A stretch of 57,805 bases of DNA from Polaromonas sp. (GCA_030650875.1 JAUSDK010000009.1:1-57805), one strand, 5' to 3'; shown: positions 49,084 through 57,805, counted from the first letter of the stretch. Program-made: numbers and translations. Notes: generated by a model not told the origin, from the letters alone.

Positions 49084-50520
49084 TCATTCACCGTGGTACT
49101 GAACCACGGTCTTCACGTTGCAAAACTCTTCCAGTGCCATGAAGCCTTTTTCACGGCCATGGCCGCTGCGCTTGACGCCGCCAAACGGCAGCTCGACACC
49201 ACCACCGGCACCGTAGCAGTTGATGTAGACCTGGCCGCATTGCATGCGCTTGGCCATGCGGATCTGGCGCCCCCCGTCGCGCGTCCAGATGCCGGCCAGC
49301 AGGCCAAAATCAGTGGCGTTGGCCAGCGCAATCGCGTCTTCCTCGTCGTCAAACGGAATCACGGCCAGCACCGGGCCAAATACCTCCTCGCAAGCCAACT
49401 GGTGGTCGCGCGGCACCGCGCCAAAGAGCGTGGGCGCCACATAAAAGCCGCCGACCGGCACGCCGTCGGCCACCGTGCCCTGGGCCAGCACCGCGATGCC
49501 GCTATCAACGGCGCGCTTGATGAAGCCCTCGACCCGCTTCTTCTGGTCGGCATTGATCAATGGGCCGCAGTCGCGGTCCATGGCCGGGGCGCCGGCGGAT
49601 GACTGCTTGAAGCGCTCCACCACCTGACCCACAAAGCGGTCGTAAATCGAGCGCTGCACCAGCAAGCGGCTGCCGGCCGAGCAGGTCTGGCCGCCGTTTT
49701 GCGTGATGGCCTTGAGCACAAACGTGGCCGCGCGGTCCAGGTCGGCGTCTTCAAACACGATCTGGGGCGACTTGCCGCCCAGTTCCAGCACGCACTTGAG
49801 GGTACGGTTGGCGGCGGCCTTTTGCACCAGCGTGCCGACCTCGGGCGAGCCAGTGAAAGTCACAAAATCAATGTCATGGTGGCCGGTGAGCGCGGCACCG
49901 GCTTCTTCGCCCAGCCCGGTCACCACATTGAGCGCGCCGTCGGGCAAGCCCGCCTCGCGCGCAATGTCGCAAAACGCCAGGGGCGTGAGGCAGGCGTCTT
50001 CAGACGGTTTGAGCACCGCAGCATTGCCCATGGCCAGCGACGGCACGACCGAGCGGCCAAACATCTGCGCCGGGTAATTCCAGGGAAGGATGTGCGCCGT
50101 GACACCATAGGGCTCACGCAGCACCACCACATGGAAGTCATTGAGGTAGGGAATCTGCTGGCCGTGCACCTTGTCAGCCGCACCGCCATAAAACTCGCAG
50201 TAGCGGGCCGACACAATGATGTCGTTGCGCGCCTGGGAGATGGGCTTGCCGGTGTCACGCGACTCCAGCAGGGCCAGGGCATCGACGCGCTCCAGCATGA
50301 TCTGGGACATCTTGCTCAGGATGCGGCCCCGCTCGGTGGCGGTCAGACGCCCCCATGGGCCGCTCAACGCCGCGCGCGCGGCGGCCACCGCTTTGTCAAT
50401 GTCGGTCGCGTTGCCGCGGGCCAGGGTTTCAAACACCTCGCCGGTGCTGGGGTCGATCACGGGCAAGGTCTGCCCGTTGCTGGCGGCCACCCACTGGCCG
50501 TTGATGAAATGTTGGGCCAT
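49084..50520 (-). CDS. Aldehyde dehydrogenase
   Basis: VTFTGSPEVGTLVQKAAA; LELGGKSPQIVFEDADLDRA; GGQTCSAGSR. Confidence 0.95.
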   Translation of the reverse strand: MAQHFINGQWVAASNGQTLPVIDPSTGEVFETLARGNATDIDKAVAAARAALSGPWGRLTATERGRILSKMSQIMLERVDALALLESRDTGKPISQARNDIIVSARYCEFYGGAADKVHGQQIPYLNDFHVVVLREPYGVTAHILPWNYPAQMFGRSVVPSLAMGNAAVLKPSEDACLTPLAFCDIAREAGLPDGALNVVTGLGEEAGAALTGHHDIDFVTFTGSPEVGTLVQKAAANRTLKCVLELGGKSPQIVFEDADLDRAATFVLKAITQNGGQTCSAGSRLLVQRSIYDRFVGQVVERFKQSSAGAPAMDRDCGPLINADQKKRVEGFIKRAVDSGIAVLAQGTVADGVPVGGFYVAPTLFGAVPRDHQLACEEVFGPVLAVIPFDDEEDAIALANATDFGLLAGIWTRDGGRQIRMAKRMQCGQVYINCYGAGGGVELPFGGVKRSGHGREKGFMALEEFCNVKTVVQYHGE

Positions 50521-50559
50521 AAGGGGCTCCTCAGGTTAAAAATAAATGATGGACCACGA

Positions 50560-51237
50560 TCAGTGCACCGCAGCAGCGGCTTCGTCCAGCTGCAACTCGC
50601 CACGCTCCAGCACCATGGTTTTGTCAGGAATGTCCTTGAGCAGGCTGCGGTTGGACTCGGTGATCACCACGCACAACTCAGGCCGGGCTTGTTTGAGGCG
50701 CTCCAGTGAGGCTGAATACTGCTGCGCCAACACCGGCGCCAAACCCTGAAACGGCTCGTCCAGCAACACCAGACGCTCACCGGCCATCACGGCGCGGCCC
50801 AACGCCACCATCTTGCCCTGCCCGCCCGAAAGTGCGGCGCCCGAGCGCGGCAGCATCACCCCCAACTCGGGCACGATGGTCAGGGTCTCGGCCAGGCGCT
50901 CGTCTACGGCGCGCCGGCTCATGCCATTGACCTCGCACGGAAAGCGCAGGTTTTCTTCCACGCTGAAGGTGGGGAACAGCACCCGGTCCTCCGGGGCGTA
51001 GCCGATCCCTAAGCGTGCACGGTGGCGGGCCGGCACTTGCGCCAGGTTCTCGCCGTCGAGCAGCACACGGCCCTCATGGCCGGGCAAAAAGCCCATGATC
51101 AGGCGCAACAAGGTGGTCTTGCCGGCGCCATTGCGCCCGACCACGGCGACAATCGAGCCACGCGTAAGCTGGGCCGAGATGCCGCGCAGCACCGAAATAC
51201 CGGCAATGGTGGCGGAGATGTTTTCAAGACTCAGCAT
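50560..51237 (-). CDS. Branched-chain amino acid-type ABC ATPase (LivF-like)
   Basis: VVGRNGAGKTTLLRLIMGFLPG; LSGGQGKMVALGRAVMAG. Confidence 0.93.
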   Translation of the reverse strand: MLSLENISATIAGISVLRGISAQLTRGSIVAVVGRNGAGKTTLLRLIMGFLPGHEGRVLLDGENLAQVPARHRARLGIGYAPEDRVLFPTFSVEENLRFPCEVNGMSRRAVDERLAETLTIVPELGVMLPRSGAALSGGQGKMVALGRAVMAGERLVLLDEPFQGLAPVLAQQYSASLERLKQARPELCVVITESNRSLLKDIPDKTMVLERGELQLDEAAAAVH

Positions 51238-51238
51238 G

Positions 51239-51985
51239 TCATTCGCCAATCACGTTTTTGACCACGATCGGGTCGCGTAACACCTCTTCGGGCGCACCGT
51301 CGGCGGCGATACGGCCCGCAATCCACGCGCACAGGCGGGTGGCGTAGCGGCGCACGATGTCGATGTCGTGTTCCACAAAAATACTGGTGACCTGGCGCTC
51401 GTCCAGCGCGCGCATCAGCACTGCCATGAGGCCATGTTTTTCGTCAGTGGACACGCCGCTGGTGGGCTCGTCCATGATCATCAGCTTGGGGCGCAGCACC
51501 AGGGCCATGGCCACATCGAGCAGCTTGCGCTGACCCTCCGGCAAGGACCCCGCCAAGTCATGAGCGCGCGCGCTCAATTGCAGCAACTCCAGGGTCGCGT
51601 CCACCTCGTGGGCGTCCACCGCCTGGGTGAGTGGCAAGAAGAAGCCGTGCTTTTGTTTGACCGACGAGGCCGCCAGCATCAGGCATTCACGCACCGTGTG
51701 CTCGGTAAACACCTGCGGCAACTGGAACGAGCGCCCCACGCCGCGCCGCGTGATCGCGCGGGGTGTGTGGCCAGTGATGTCCACCGCGTCAAACAGCACC
51801 GTGCCAGACGTGGGCTTGAGGTAGCCGGTACAGATGTTGATGAAGGTGGTCTTGCCGGCGCCGTTTTGCCCGACCACCGCCAGGCGTTCGCCGGGCTGCA
51901 GGTCAAAGTCAATCGCATCGGCCGCCACCACCCCGCCAAAGGACAGCGAGAGCCCACGGGTGGAGAGTAATCCGTAGCCGCTCAT
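51239..51985 (-). CDS. Branched-chain amino acid-type ABC ATPase (LivG-like)
   Basis: VVGQNGAGKTTFINICTGYLKPTSG; LPEGQRKLLDVAMALVLRPKLMIMDEP. Confidence 0.93.
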   Translation of the reverse strand: MSGYGLLSTRGLSLSFGGVVAADAIDFDLQPGERLAVVGQNGAGKTTFINICTGYLKPTSGTVLFDAVDITGHTPRAITRRGVGRSFQLPQVFTEHTVRECLMLAASSVKQKHGFFLPLTQAVDAHEVDATLELLQLSARAHDLAGSLPEGQRKLLDVAMALVLRPKLMIMDEPTSGVSTDEKHGLMAVLMRALDERQVTSIFVEHDIDIVRRYATRLCAWIAGRIAADGAPEEVLRDPIVVKNVIGE

Positions 51986-52920
51986 GCCGACCTCCCGGGG
52001 CGCAGACGCCGCTCAATCATGCCAAACACTCCCGTGGGGGCCACAAACACCATCACCAACAACACCAAGCCCATCACCAGCTGCCAGGCTCCCGTCAGCA
52101 GGGCTGCCGCATACAGCTTCATGAACTCGAACACAAAGGCGCCAATGAACGCCCCCAGCGCATGGCCGGAGCCGCCCAAAATCGCAATGAAGACCAGCTC
52201 GCCCGAGCGCACCCAGTAACCCATCTCGGGGGTGACCAGGCCCTGCGTCAGGGCAAACAGGCTGCCGCCCAGGCCGCACAGCGTGGCGGCCAACACATAG
52301 CCGCCCCAGAACACGCGCTTGGCCGAAATCCCCAGATACTCCAGCCGGGTCTCATTGGTCTTGATGGCCGCCAGCGCCTGACCCGATACGCTGGCAAAGT
52401 AGCGCTGCACCACCCAGCCGGCGATGATCGACAAGACTAGGGCCAGCACCAGCAAGGCGGTCTCGAACGGTTCGCGCTCCAGGTGCACAAAGCCCAGCGT
52501 GGGCCGGTCGAACCGCAGCCCGTCGGTGCCGCCGGTGAAGCCGCCGAACTTGCCCAGCACCGAGAACAACACCATCGACAGCGCCAGGTTCAACATGCCA
52601 AAAAAGATGCCGCGGTAGCGCACGATGAACAAGCCGATCACCGCCCCCGCCAGGGCAGCAAAGAGGCAACTCAGCGCAATCAGCAGCAAGGCATCCAGAT
52701 GCCAGGCGCGGGCCAGAAAGGCCGCGCTGTAACCGGCCAGGCAGGCAAACATGGCGTTGCCAAACGAGACCTGGCCGGCCCGGATCAGCACAATCACGCC
52801 AGAAACGGCCAGGCCATTGGCCAGCGCCAGCAAGATCGGCGTCTTGAGCCAGGGAAAAGTGAAGGCCAGTCCCAGCACTGCAGCCGCCAACACCGCAATC
52901 AACAATCGCAGTCGCATCAA
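51982..52920 (-). CDS. Branched-chain amino acid-type ABC permease (LivM-like)
   Basis: Polytopic; IKTNETRLEYLGISAKRVFWGGYVLAATLCGLGGSLFAL; overlaps livG. Confidence 0.93.
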   Translation of the reverse strand: MMRLRLLIAVLAAAVLGLAFTFPWLKTPILLALANGLAVSGVIVLIRAGQVSFGNAMFACLAGYSAAFLARAWHLDALLLIALSCLFAALAGAVIGLFIVRYRGIFFGMLNLALSMVLFSVLGKFGGFTGGTDGLRFDRPTLGFVHLEREPFETALLVLALVLSIIAGWVVQRYFASVSGQALAAIKTNETRLEYLGISAKRVFWGGYVLAATLCGLGGSLFALTQGLVTPEMGYWVRSGELVFIAILGGSGHALGAFIGAFVFEFMKLYAAALLTGAWQLVMGLVLLVMVFVAPTGVFGMIERRLRPGRSA

Positions 52921-53822
52921 ATTCTCCTGGTGGCCGCGGTAGAAAACAGGCCCTCGGGTCGCACAAGCAGTACCCCCACCATGATCAGGTAGGGCACCAG
53001 CACTTCAACTTCAGGCATCAGGTAGACCGCAAAGGAGCGTGTCAGCCCGATCATCAGCGCGGCCAGGGCCGCGCCGCCAATTTGCCCCAGGCCACCAGTG
53101 GCCACCACTGCAAAGGACAGCACCATCATTTCGGCCCCAATGCCCGGGGTGAACGAGGTGGTGGGCGACGCCAACGCGCCGCCTAAAGCGCCCAGCGCCC
53201 CGCCCACCGCGATGGTGAGCCAGGTGACTCGCCCGGTGTTGACACCCATGGCCGTGGCCACCTCACGGTGGTGCGTCACCGCCGTGACTTGGCGGCCCAG
53301 CGCGGTGCGCCCGAGAAACCAGCGCAGGCCAAAAAACGCCAGCACCGCCACCGCGGGCAGCACCAGCAACTGGTAGCGGGTGTAGGTCACACCCGCCACG
53401 CTGAGTGTGCCGAGCTGGGTGACCACGTCTGACACAAATACAGGCTGCACGCCCCAGATCATGCGTTGCAGGTCTTCGAGCACCATGAAGGCGGCGAAGG
53501 TCACCAGCAGTTGGAGAATGGGGTCTTTGTCCAGAATTCGGCGCAGCAGCGCAAATTCCAGCACCGTGGCCAGAAAGACACCAATCACGATGGCCGCCAC
53601 AAACAGGGCGGGAAGTCCCAGCAAGGGCGACAAGCCGAAATGGGTGATGCCGACACCCAGCGTGGCTGCAAAGTAGCCACCCCAGGCATACAGGCTGCCG
53701 TGCGCGATGTTCAAAATACGCATCACCCCAAAAATCAGGGTAAGGCCCAGCGCCACCAGAAACAGCAGGGCGGCGTAGGACACGCCGTCCATCAAGGCCA
53801 GGGCAAACAAGCTTGAATTCAT
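52917..53822 (-). CDS. Branched-chain amino acid-type ABC permease (LivH-like)
   Basis: LIFGVMRILNIAHGSLYAWGGYFA; AVVATGGLGQIGGAALAALMIG. Confidence 0.94.
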   Translation of the reverse strand: MNSSLFALALMDGVSYAALLFLVALGLTLIFGVMRILNIAHGSLYAWGGYFAATLGVGITHFGLSPLLGLPALFVAAIVIGVFLATVLEFALLRRILDKDPILQLLVTFAAFMVLEDLQRMIWGVQPVFVSDVVTQLGTLSVAGVTYTRYQLLVLPAVAVLAFFGLRWFLGRTALGRQVTAVTHHREVATAMGVNTGRVTWLTIAVGGALGALGGALASPTTSFTPGIGAEMMVLSFAVVATGGLGQIGGAALAALMIGLTRSFAVYLMPEVEVLVPYLIMVGVLLVRPEGLFSTAATRRI

Positions 53823-53892
53823 GGAAGAAGTCGGTTCGAAGAGGAAAGACGGACTGGCTCACCACAGCGCGGCGAGCCAGTGGCGGGTCAGG

Positions 53893-55197
53893 TCACTTGA
53901 AGTCGTAGCTCTTCAAGCGATCGCTCTTGAGGACATCGGCCTTGAGGGTCTTGACCCAGGCGACGGATTTTTGGCCCACCGGGGTGGTGACCAGATCGGC
54001 AGGCACCAGCACCATCTTGTCCATCACGGCAAACGGGTACTGGGGCACACGCTTGGTAATGCCCAGCAACTGAGCCTCCAGGCCCTGGCCGTCCTCACGC
54101 ATGGTAACGGTGCGGCCATAGGCCTTGAACTCCATCTTGCGCATGGCATCGGCCACTTGCTCGCTGCTCGGCCACTTGCCGCCGTTGGCCTTGATGGCGC
54201 TCTCGTACCCGGTCTTCAAACCAACCAGGGCCTGCGCCATGTGGTAAGTGGGATAGATCGGGTAGGCACCGGTCTTGGCGCGGAACTTGGCCACAAAGTC
54301 CTTGTGTGCCGGCTCGTCCTTGGTCTCGGGGTGCAGGAAGTAATGGTCGCCGCGTCCACCCACGATCACGCCTTCAGGCATGGTCGCGCCCAGACGCTCG
54401 AGCGAGCTTTCAGCCAAAGGCAACACCATGGTGGCGCCCTGCGTAAACAGACCGCGTTGTGACGCCTGACGCACAAAGGTATCAAGGTCACCACCCCAAG
54501 AGGTGTTGAGCACCACATCGGGCCGCAAGGCTTGCAGACGGCTGATTTCTGTCGAGAAGTCGGACGCTCCCAACTTGGGGAACATCTCGGCCACGACCTT
54601 CACGTCCGGCTTGAAGGCCTTGAGGGTGTTGAGGAAAATCTCCCACGAGTCGCGGCCCCAGGCGTAGTCCTGGTTAACCACGGCAATGGTGGAGAAATTG
54701 GGTTTGGTCTTCAAGAGGTACAGCACCGTAGCAACCATCTCGGTGGTGGCGTTGGCCTGGGTGCGCACCACATACTTGTAGCGCTTGTCTTCCAGCACTT
54801 TTTCAGTGCCGCAGTCCCACATGACGTTGAGCACCTTCAAATCTTCGGCCACGGGCGCGACGATGTTGCAGTTGCCGCTGGAGATGGCGGACAGCATGGT
54901 ACGAACGCCCTGCTCCTGCACCAGACGGCGGTATTCGCTGAGCAGTTTATCGCCGCCGATACCCTCGTCAATGTAGGTTGCGGCAACCTTGACGCCACCA
55001 ATGCCGCCCTTGGCGTTCATCTCGTCAATGAGCAACTCGGCGGCCGCCTTGGCAGGCACGCCAAACACGGAAGCTGCGCCTGAAGTGAAGGTGGTGATGC
55101 CGATTTTCAACTCGGCAGGTTTGTCCTGGGCTTGCGCCAGACCAGAACCCAAGGTCATCACGGCAATGGCCGTCAGCGTTTTCAATAGTTTCATCAT
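53893..55197 (-). CDS. Branched-chain amino acid-type ABC binding protein (LivK-like)
   Basis: Signal peptide; ELKIGITTFTSGAASVFGVPAKAAAELLIDEMNAKGGIGGVKV. Confidence 0.93.
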   Translation of the reverse strand: MMKLLKTLTAIAVMTLGSGLAQAQDKPAELKIGITTFTSGAASVFGVPAKAAAELLIDEMNAKGGIGGVKVAATYIDEGIGGDKLLSEYRRLVQEQGVRTMLSAISSGNCNIVAPVAEDLKVLNVMWDCGTEKVLEDKRYKYVVRTQANATTEMVATVLYLLKTKPNFSTIAVVNQDYAWGRDSWEIFLNTLKAFKPDVKVVAEMFPKLGASDFSTEISRLQALRPDVVLNTSWGGDLDTFVRQASQRGLFTQGATMVLPLAESSLERLGATMPEGVIVGGRGDHYFLHPETKDEPAHKDFVAKFRAKTGAYPIYPTYHMAQALVGLKTGYESAIKANGGKWPSSEQVADAMRKMEFKAYGRTVTMREDGQGLEAQLLGITKRVPQYPFAVMDKMVLVPADLVTTPVGQKSVAWVKTLKADVLKSDRLKSYDFK

Positions 55198-55247
55198 GCC
55201 TCCTGTTTGATTCAGGCTTGAATGATGGCTCCTTGGACCGACCGCCA

Positions 55248-55289
55248 CAATCTCTCATTTCAAAACTACGACTTCGGAAATCCCGAAGG
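55248..55289 (-). promoter_or_regulatory. Shared regulatory element, copy B
   Basis: caatctctcatttcaaaactacgacttcggaaatcccgaagg; perfect 6-5-6 palindrome CTTCGG-N5-CCGAAG. Confidence 0.5.
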
Positions 55290-55567
55290 ATTTCAGGGTT
55301 TACACGAGTATTCAACGATGTACTTTGAGCTCACTGATTTTCGTCTTGGTTGCGAATGAAGGAAGCCTCACCCATGCCACTCAACGCCGACAGTCTGTTA
55401 TCACACTGTTGGCGCTCTTGGTCAATTTCAGGTAGGAGCCAACAGCACAGCACTTCTTTACTTCTTTGTTTCGTTGACCATGTTTGCCCGCTTTCCTCCC
55501 AGTCTCAAGATGGCATGGCCCACCGCTGGCACTTCACGGGCGTGCCGATCCGTCTTGCTGCGCTTGG

Positions 55568-55732
55568 TCAAAGATTCGGGATTGACCTCCATCGTCTCGG
55601 TGTGCTAAAAATCATCAATGGCGCTTGCAAGTCACCGAGGAGGATGACGGCGGTAGGTTGGTGCTCCTGGACGGCTTCGATGATGTGGCCGAATTGCCCG
55701 TGCGGGTCGCCGCAAAACAGGATCGCGGTCAC
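55568..55732 (-). pseudogene. Metallophosphoesterase remnant (N-terminal part only)
   Basis: (M)TAILFCGDPHGQFGHIIEAVQEHQPTAVILLGDLQA then loss of homology. Confidence 0.6.
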
Positions 55733-55941
55733 TCGATACCACCTTGCTGAGCCAATCTCTGCGCTGCGCATTCAACATTACGCGTCTCATCAAAGCCGCT
55801 TTCATAAGCCTCCACCAGTAGACCCAACGCTTCAAGGCGGTCGGCCTCCAATGTGCCGCGTTGTGGGTCTACGTCCACCAAAGCAGAAACGATCTTGAGC
55901 GTAGCCTTGTAGTCGGCCTCATTTTGGATAAGCAGGGGGCC
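55729..55941 (-). pseudogene. HigA-like antitoxin remnant lacking a normal start and HTH
   Basis: LIQNEADYKATLKIVSALVDVDPQRGTLEADRLEALGLLVEAYESGFDETRNVECAAQRLAQQGGIE*. Confidence 0.55.
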
Positions 55942-56943
55942 CTAGACCGGGCGGCCAAAGAACGGGTAGCCCGGGTCGTTGTAGCCGGGACTGGAGGCAT
56001 GGCCCGGCACCACCAGCGCATTGACGAAGGCCTCGTCGTCTTGGTCGAGCACCAGGTCCACTGCGCCATACACTTCTTCCAGATGCGACAGCAGGCGGGG
56101 TCCGGCGATCACCGAACTGACCAGCGGATTGGCGAGTACCCAGGCGGCGGCAAACTGTCCGGGGACCAAGCCTTTCGCTTCGCAGCGTGCCTTGATTTTT
56201 TGTGCAATCAGGAGCGACTCTTCGCGGAACTCGGTTTCCAGAATGCGTTGGTCGCCACTACCGGCGCGTGAGCCCTCGGCCGGCGGCTGGCCGGGCGGAT
56301 ATTTGCCCGTCAATACGCCGCGCGCCAGCGGGCTGTAGGGAACCACGCCCAGCCCGTAGTGAGCACAGGCTGGCAAAATTTCAACTTCCGGTCCGCGGTT
56401 GAGCAGGTTGTAATACGGCTGGCACACGACCGGCTGCGGCACGCCGGTCTTCTCGCACAGGCGATGCACCTCGGCGATGCGCCAGCCGCGAAAGTTGGAC
56501 AGGCCAAAGCTGCGGATTTTTCCTAGACGGATCAGGTCGCCCAGCGCACGCACCGCTTCTTCAAGGTTTTCCTCGTGGTAGTCGAGGTGCAGATAAAGAA
56601 TGTCGAGGTAGTCGGTTTGCAGCCGGGCCAACATGGTGTCGGTTTCCTGCATCAGCCAGCGGCGCGAGTAGTGGCTCTGGTTGGGGGCCTCGCTTACCGG
56701 GTTGCCCAGCTTGCTGGCCAGCACCCAGTGGTGGCGCTGGCCAACGAGCAGTTTCCCGACATCTATCTCCGATTGCCCATGGTTGTAAACGTCGGCGGTG
56801 TCGATGAAGTTGAGCCCATGCTCGCGTGCCGAAGCCACGATGCGTGCCGCCTCGTCAAAAGGTGTCTGCCGACCGAACATCATGGTGCCCAGGCACAGGG
56901 TTGAAACCTTCAGGTTGCTGTTTCCGAGGCGACGGTATTGCAT
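55942..56943 (-). CDS. Aldo/keto reductase
   Basis: MQYRRLGNSNLKVSTLCLGTMMFG; NFIDTADVYNHGQSE; IRSFGLSNFRGWRI. Confidence 0.94.
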   Translation of the reverse strand: MQYRRLGNSNLKVSTLCLGTMMFGRQTPFDEAARIVASAREHGLNFIDTADVYNHGQSEIDVGKLLVGQRHHWVLASKLGNPVSEAPNQSHYSRRWLMQETDTMLARLQTDYLDILYLHLDYHEENLEEAVRALGDLIRLGKIRSFGLSNFRGWRIAEVHRLCEKTGVPQPVVCQPYYNLLNRGPEVEILPACAHYGLGVVPYSPLARGVLTGKYPPGQPPAEGSRAGSGDQRILETEFREESLLIAQKIKARCEAKGLVPGQFAAAWVLANPLVSSVIAGPRLLSHLEEVYGAVDLVLDQDDEAFVNALVVPGHASSPGYNDPGYPFFGRPV

Positions 56944-57081
56944 AACGATCCCTTGTTGTAAAAGGTGGCTGGCCCACCGGTGCTCAGGGTCCAGTGGACC
57001 CATCCGTCAAGACAGAAATCAACCTAGTTTAAGCTGTACTGTCTGCCTTACACACAGCTGCATAGCGCTGCCCGATTCTTG

Positions 57082-57395
57082 CTAAACGTTTTTATTATCC
57101 TTGCGCCGCCTCTTGACGCCCGGTTCGCCGTCCCCCTTCCGCGCGAGGAACCACCCGTGCATGGCGACGCGGCGCACCACATCGTTAAGATTCGGCGGCT
57201 TCGACGGCAGCGGTTTCTTGGTCAGCACGTAGGCGGCTCGTATCTCGCCGGGATTGAACATCAATGAGGCGGGCAACTCAGAGCAGGTGGCCCCAGACGC
57301 ATCAGCCGTGCGATGCGCCAGGACACCACCATGAACAGCGCCAGCGCACGCTCGATCTTGGGCAGGCTCGCCAACTGCAATGCCTCACCCGGCCC
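57082..57395 (-). mobile_element. IS4-family transposase C-terminal remnant, frameshifted and truncated
   Basis: ALFMVVSWRIARLMRLG in one frame; MFNPGEIRAAYVLTKKPLPSKPPNLNDVVRRVAMHGWFLARKGDGEPGVK in another. Confidence 0.7.
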
Positions 57396-57428
57396 TCGCT
57401 TAGTACGCGAAGCGACAAGCGTGGGGGC
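57394..57428 (+). repeat. Dispersed GC-rich intergenic repeat, copy 4 (terminal fragment)
   Basis: agtacgcgaagcgacaagcgtgggggc, 27-bp exact match to the end of copy 2. Confidence 0.65.
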
Positions 57429-57429
57429 A

Positions 57430-57805
57430 TTAGTTCTTCAGGCCGGTGTTCCAGAAGAAGGGGTAGGTCGAAGGGACATAGCCTTGCAACGCAGGCGACC
57501 TGGCCGACAGGCTGCTGAATTTGCCCACATTGATATACGGCACTTCGTCATAGATCACCTGCTGCACCGCACCCCACAAAGCGCCGCGCTTGGCGGGATT
57601 GGTTTCCTGGTTCAGCGCAGCCAGCGCGGCCTGCTTGGCCGGCGAGCTCCACCAGCCCGGCGCTCCCTCGCCCAGTTGCGGCGGCGACAGCATGGGTTCA
57701 GGGAACTGGCCCGAATGCGTGATGTAAATGTCCCAGAGCCTGGCGTCGCCGCGGCGCTGTATCAGCGTGGCCCAATCCACCACGTTCAAATCGGCCTTGA
57801 AGCCG
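57430..57805 (-). CDS. Family-5 (peptide/opine-type) ABC solute-binding protein, C-terminal part, continues beyond window
   Basis: Open to window edge; VQQVIYDEVPYINVGKFSSLSARSPALQGYVPSTYPFFWNTGLKN. Confidence 0.8.
   Translation of the reverse strand, partial: GFKADLNVVDWATLIQRRGDARLWDIYITHSGQFPEPMLSPPQLGEGAPGWWSSPAKQAALAALNQETNPAKRGALWGAVQQVIYDEVPYINVGKFSSLSARSPALQGYVPSTYPFFWNTGLKN

Noticed and set aside
55350-55898. 182-aa plus-strand ORF as a gene
   Set aside because: Antisense to the better supported HigA-like and phosphoesterase remnants
1-57805. CRISPR array, prophage or defence island
   Set aside because: No regularly spaced direct repeats, phage structural genes, cas genes or recognisable defence genes were found; the only recombination genes are one truncated integrase and one transposase remnant

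Overview
This high-GC window looks like a Burkholderiales/Comamonadaceae chromosome, probably Polaromonas-like (inferred from gene content and protein style). Positions 1-34.6 kb are mostly conserved core: back-to-back class II and class I fumarases, murI, an AcrAB/OprM-type RND operon with a divergent TetR regulator, a tRNA cluster (Leu, and Cys/Gly duplicated in tandem), lon/clpX/clpP/tig, a second RND pump, hpnCDE (squalene synthesis), hemH, a tctABC/tctDE tricarboxylate transport locus and hslR. Positions 34.7-38 kb are more accessory: an orphan dihydrolipoamide-dehydrogenase-like flavoprotein, a tiny collagen-like lipoprotein and an N-terminally truncated tyrosine integrase. Positions 38-55.3 kb hold a catabolic locus with a LysR regulator, two Bug/TctC-type binding proteins, CitE-like lyase, MmgE/PrpD, CaiB/BaiF CoA-transferase, acyl-CoA dehydrogenase, MaoC/mesaconyl-CoA-hydratase-like protein, Zn-ADH, SDR, ALDH and a full Liv-type ABC transporter. 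The right end (55.3-57.8 kb) has a decayed HigA-like/metallophosphoesterase module, an aldo/keto reductase, an IS4-type transposase remnant and a partial family-5 solute-binding protein. I see no CRISPR array or clear new defence system. The best candidate for something undescribed is the 38-55 kb locus: two operons in it carry the same ~42-bp element with a CTTCGG-N5-CCGAAG palindrome at almost the same distance from their first start codons. All family calls come from reading the translations; no database search was run.
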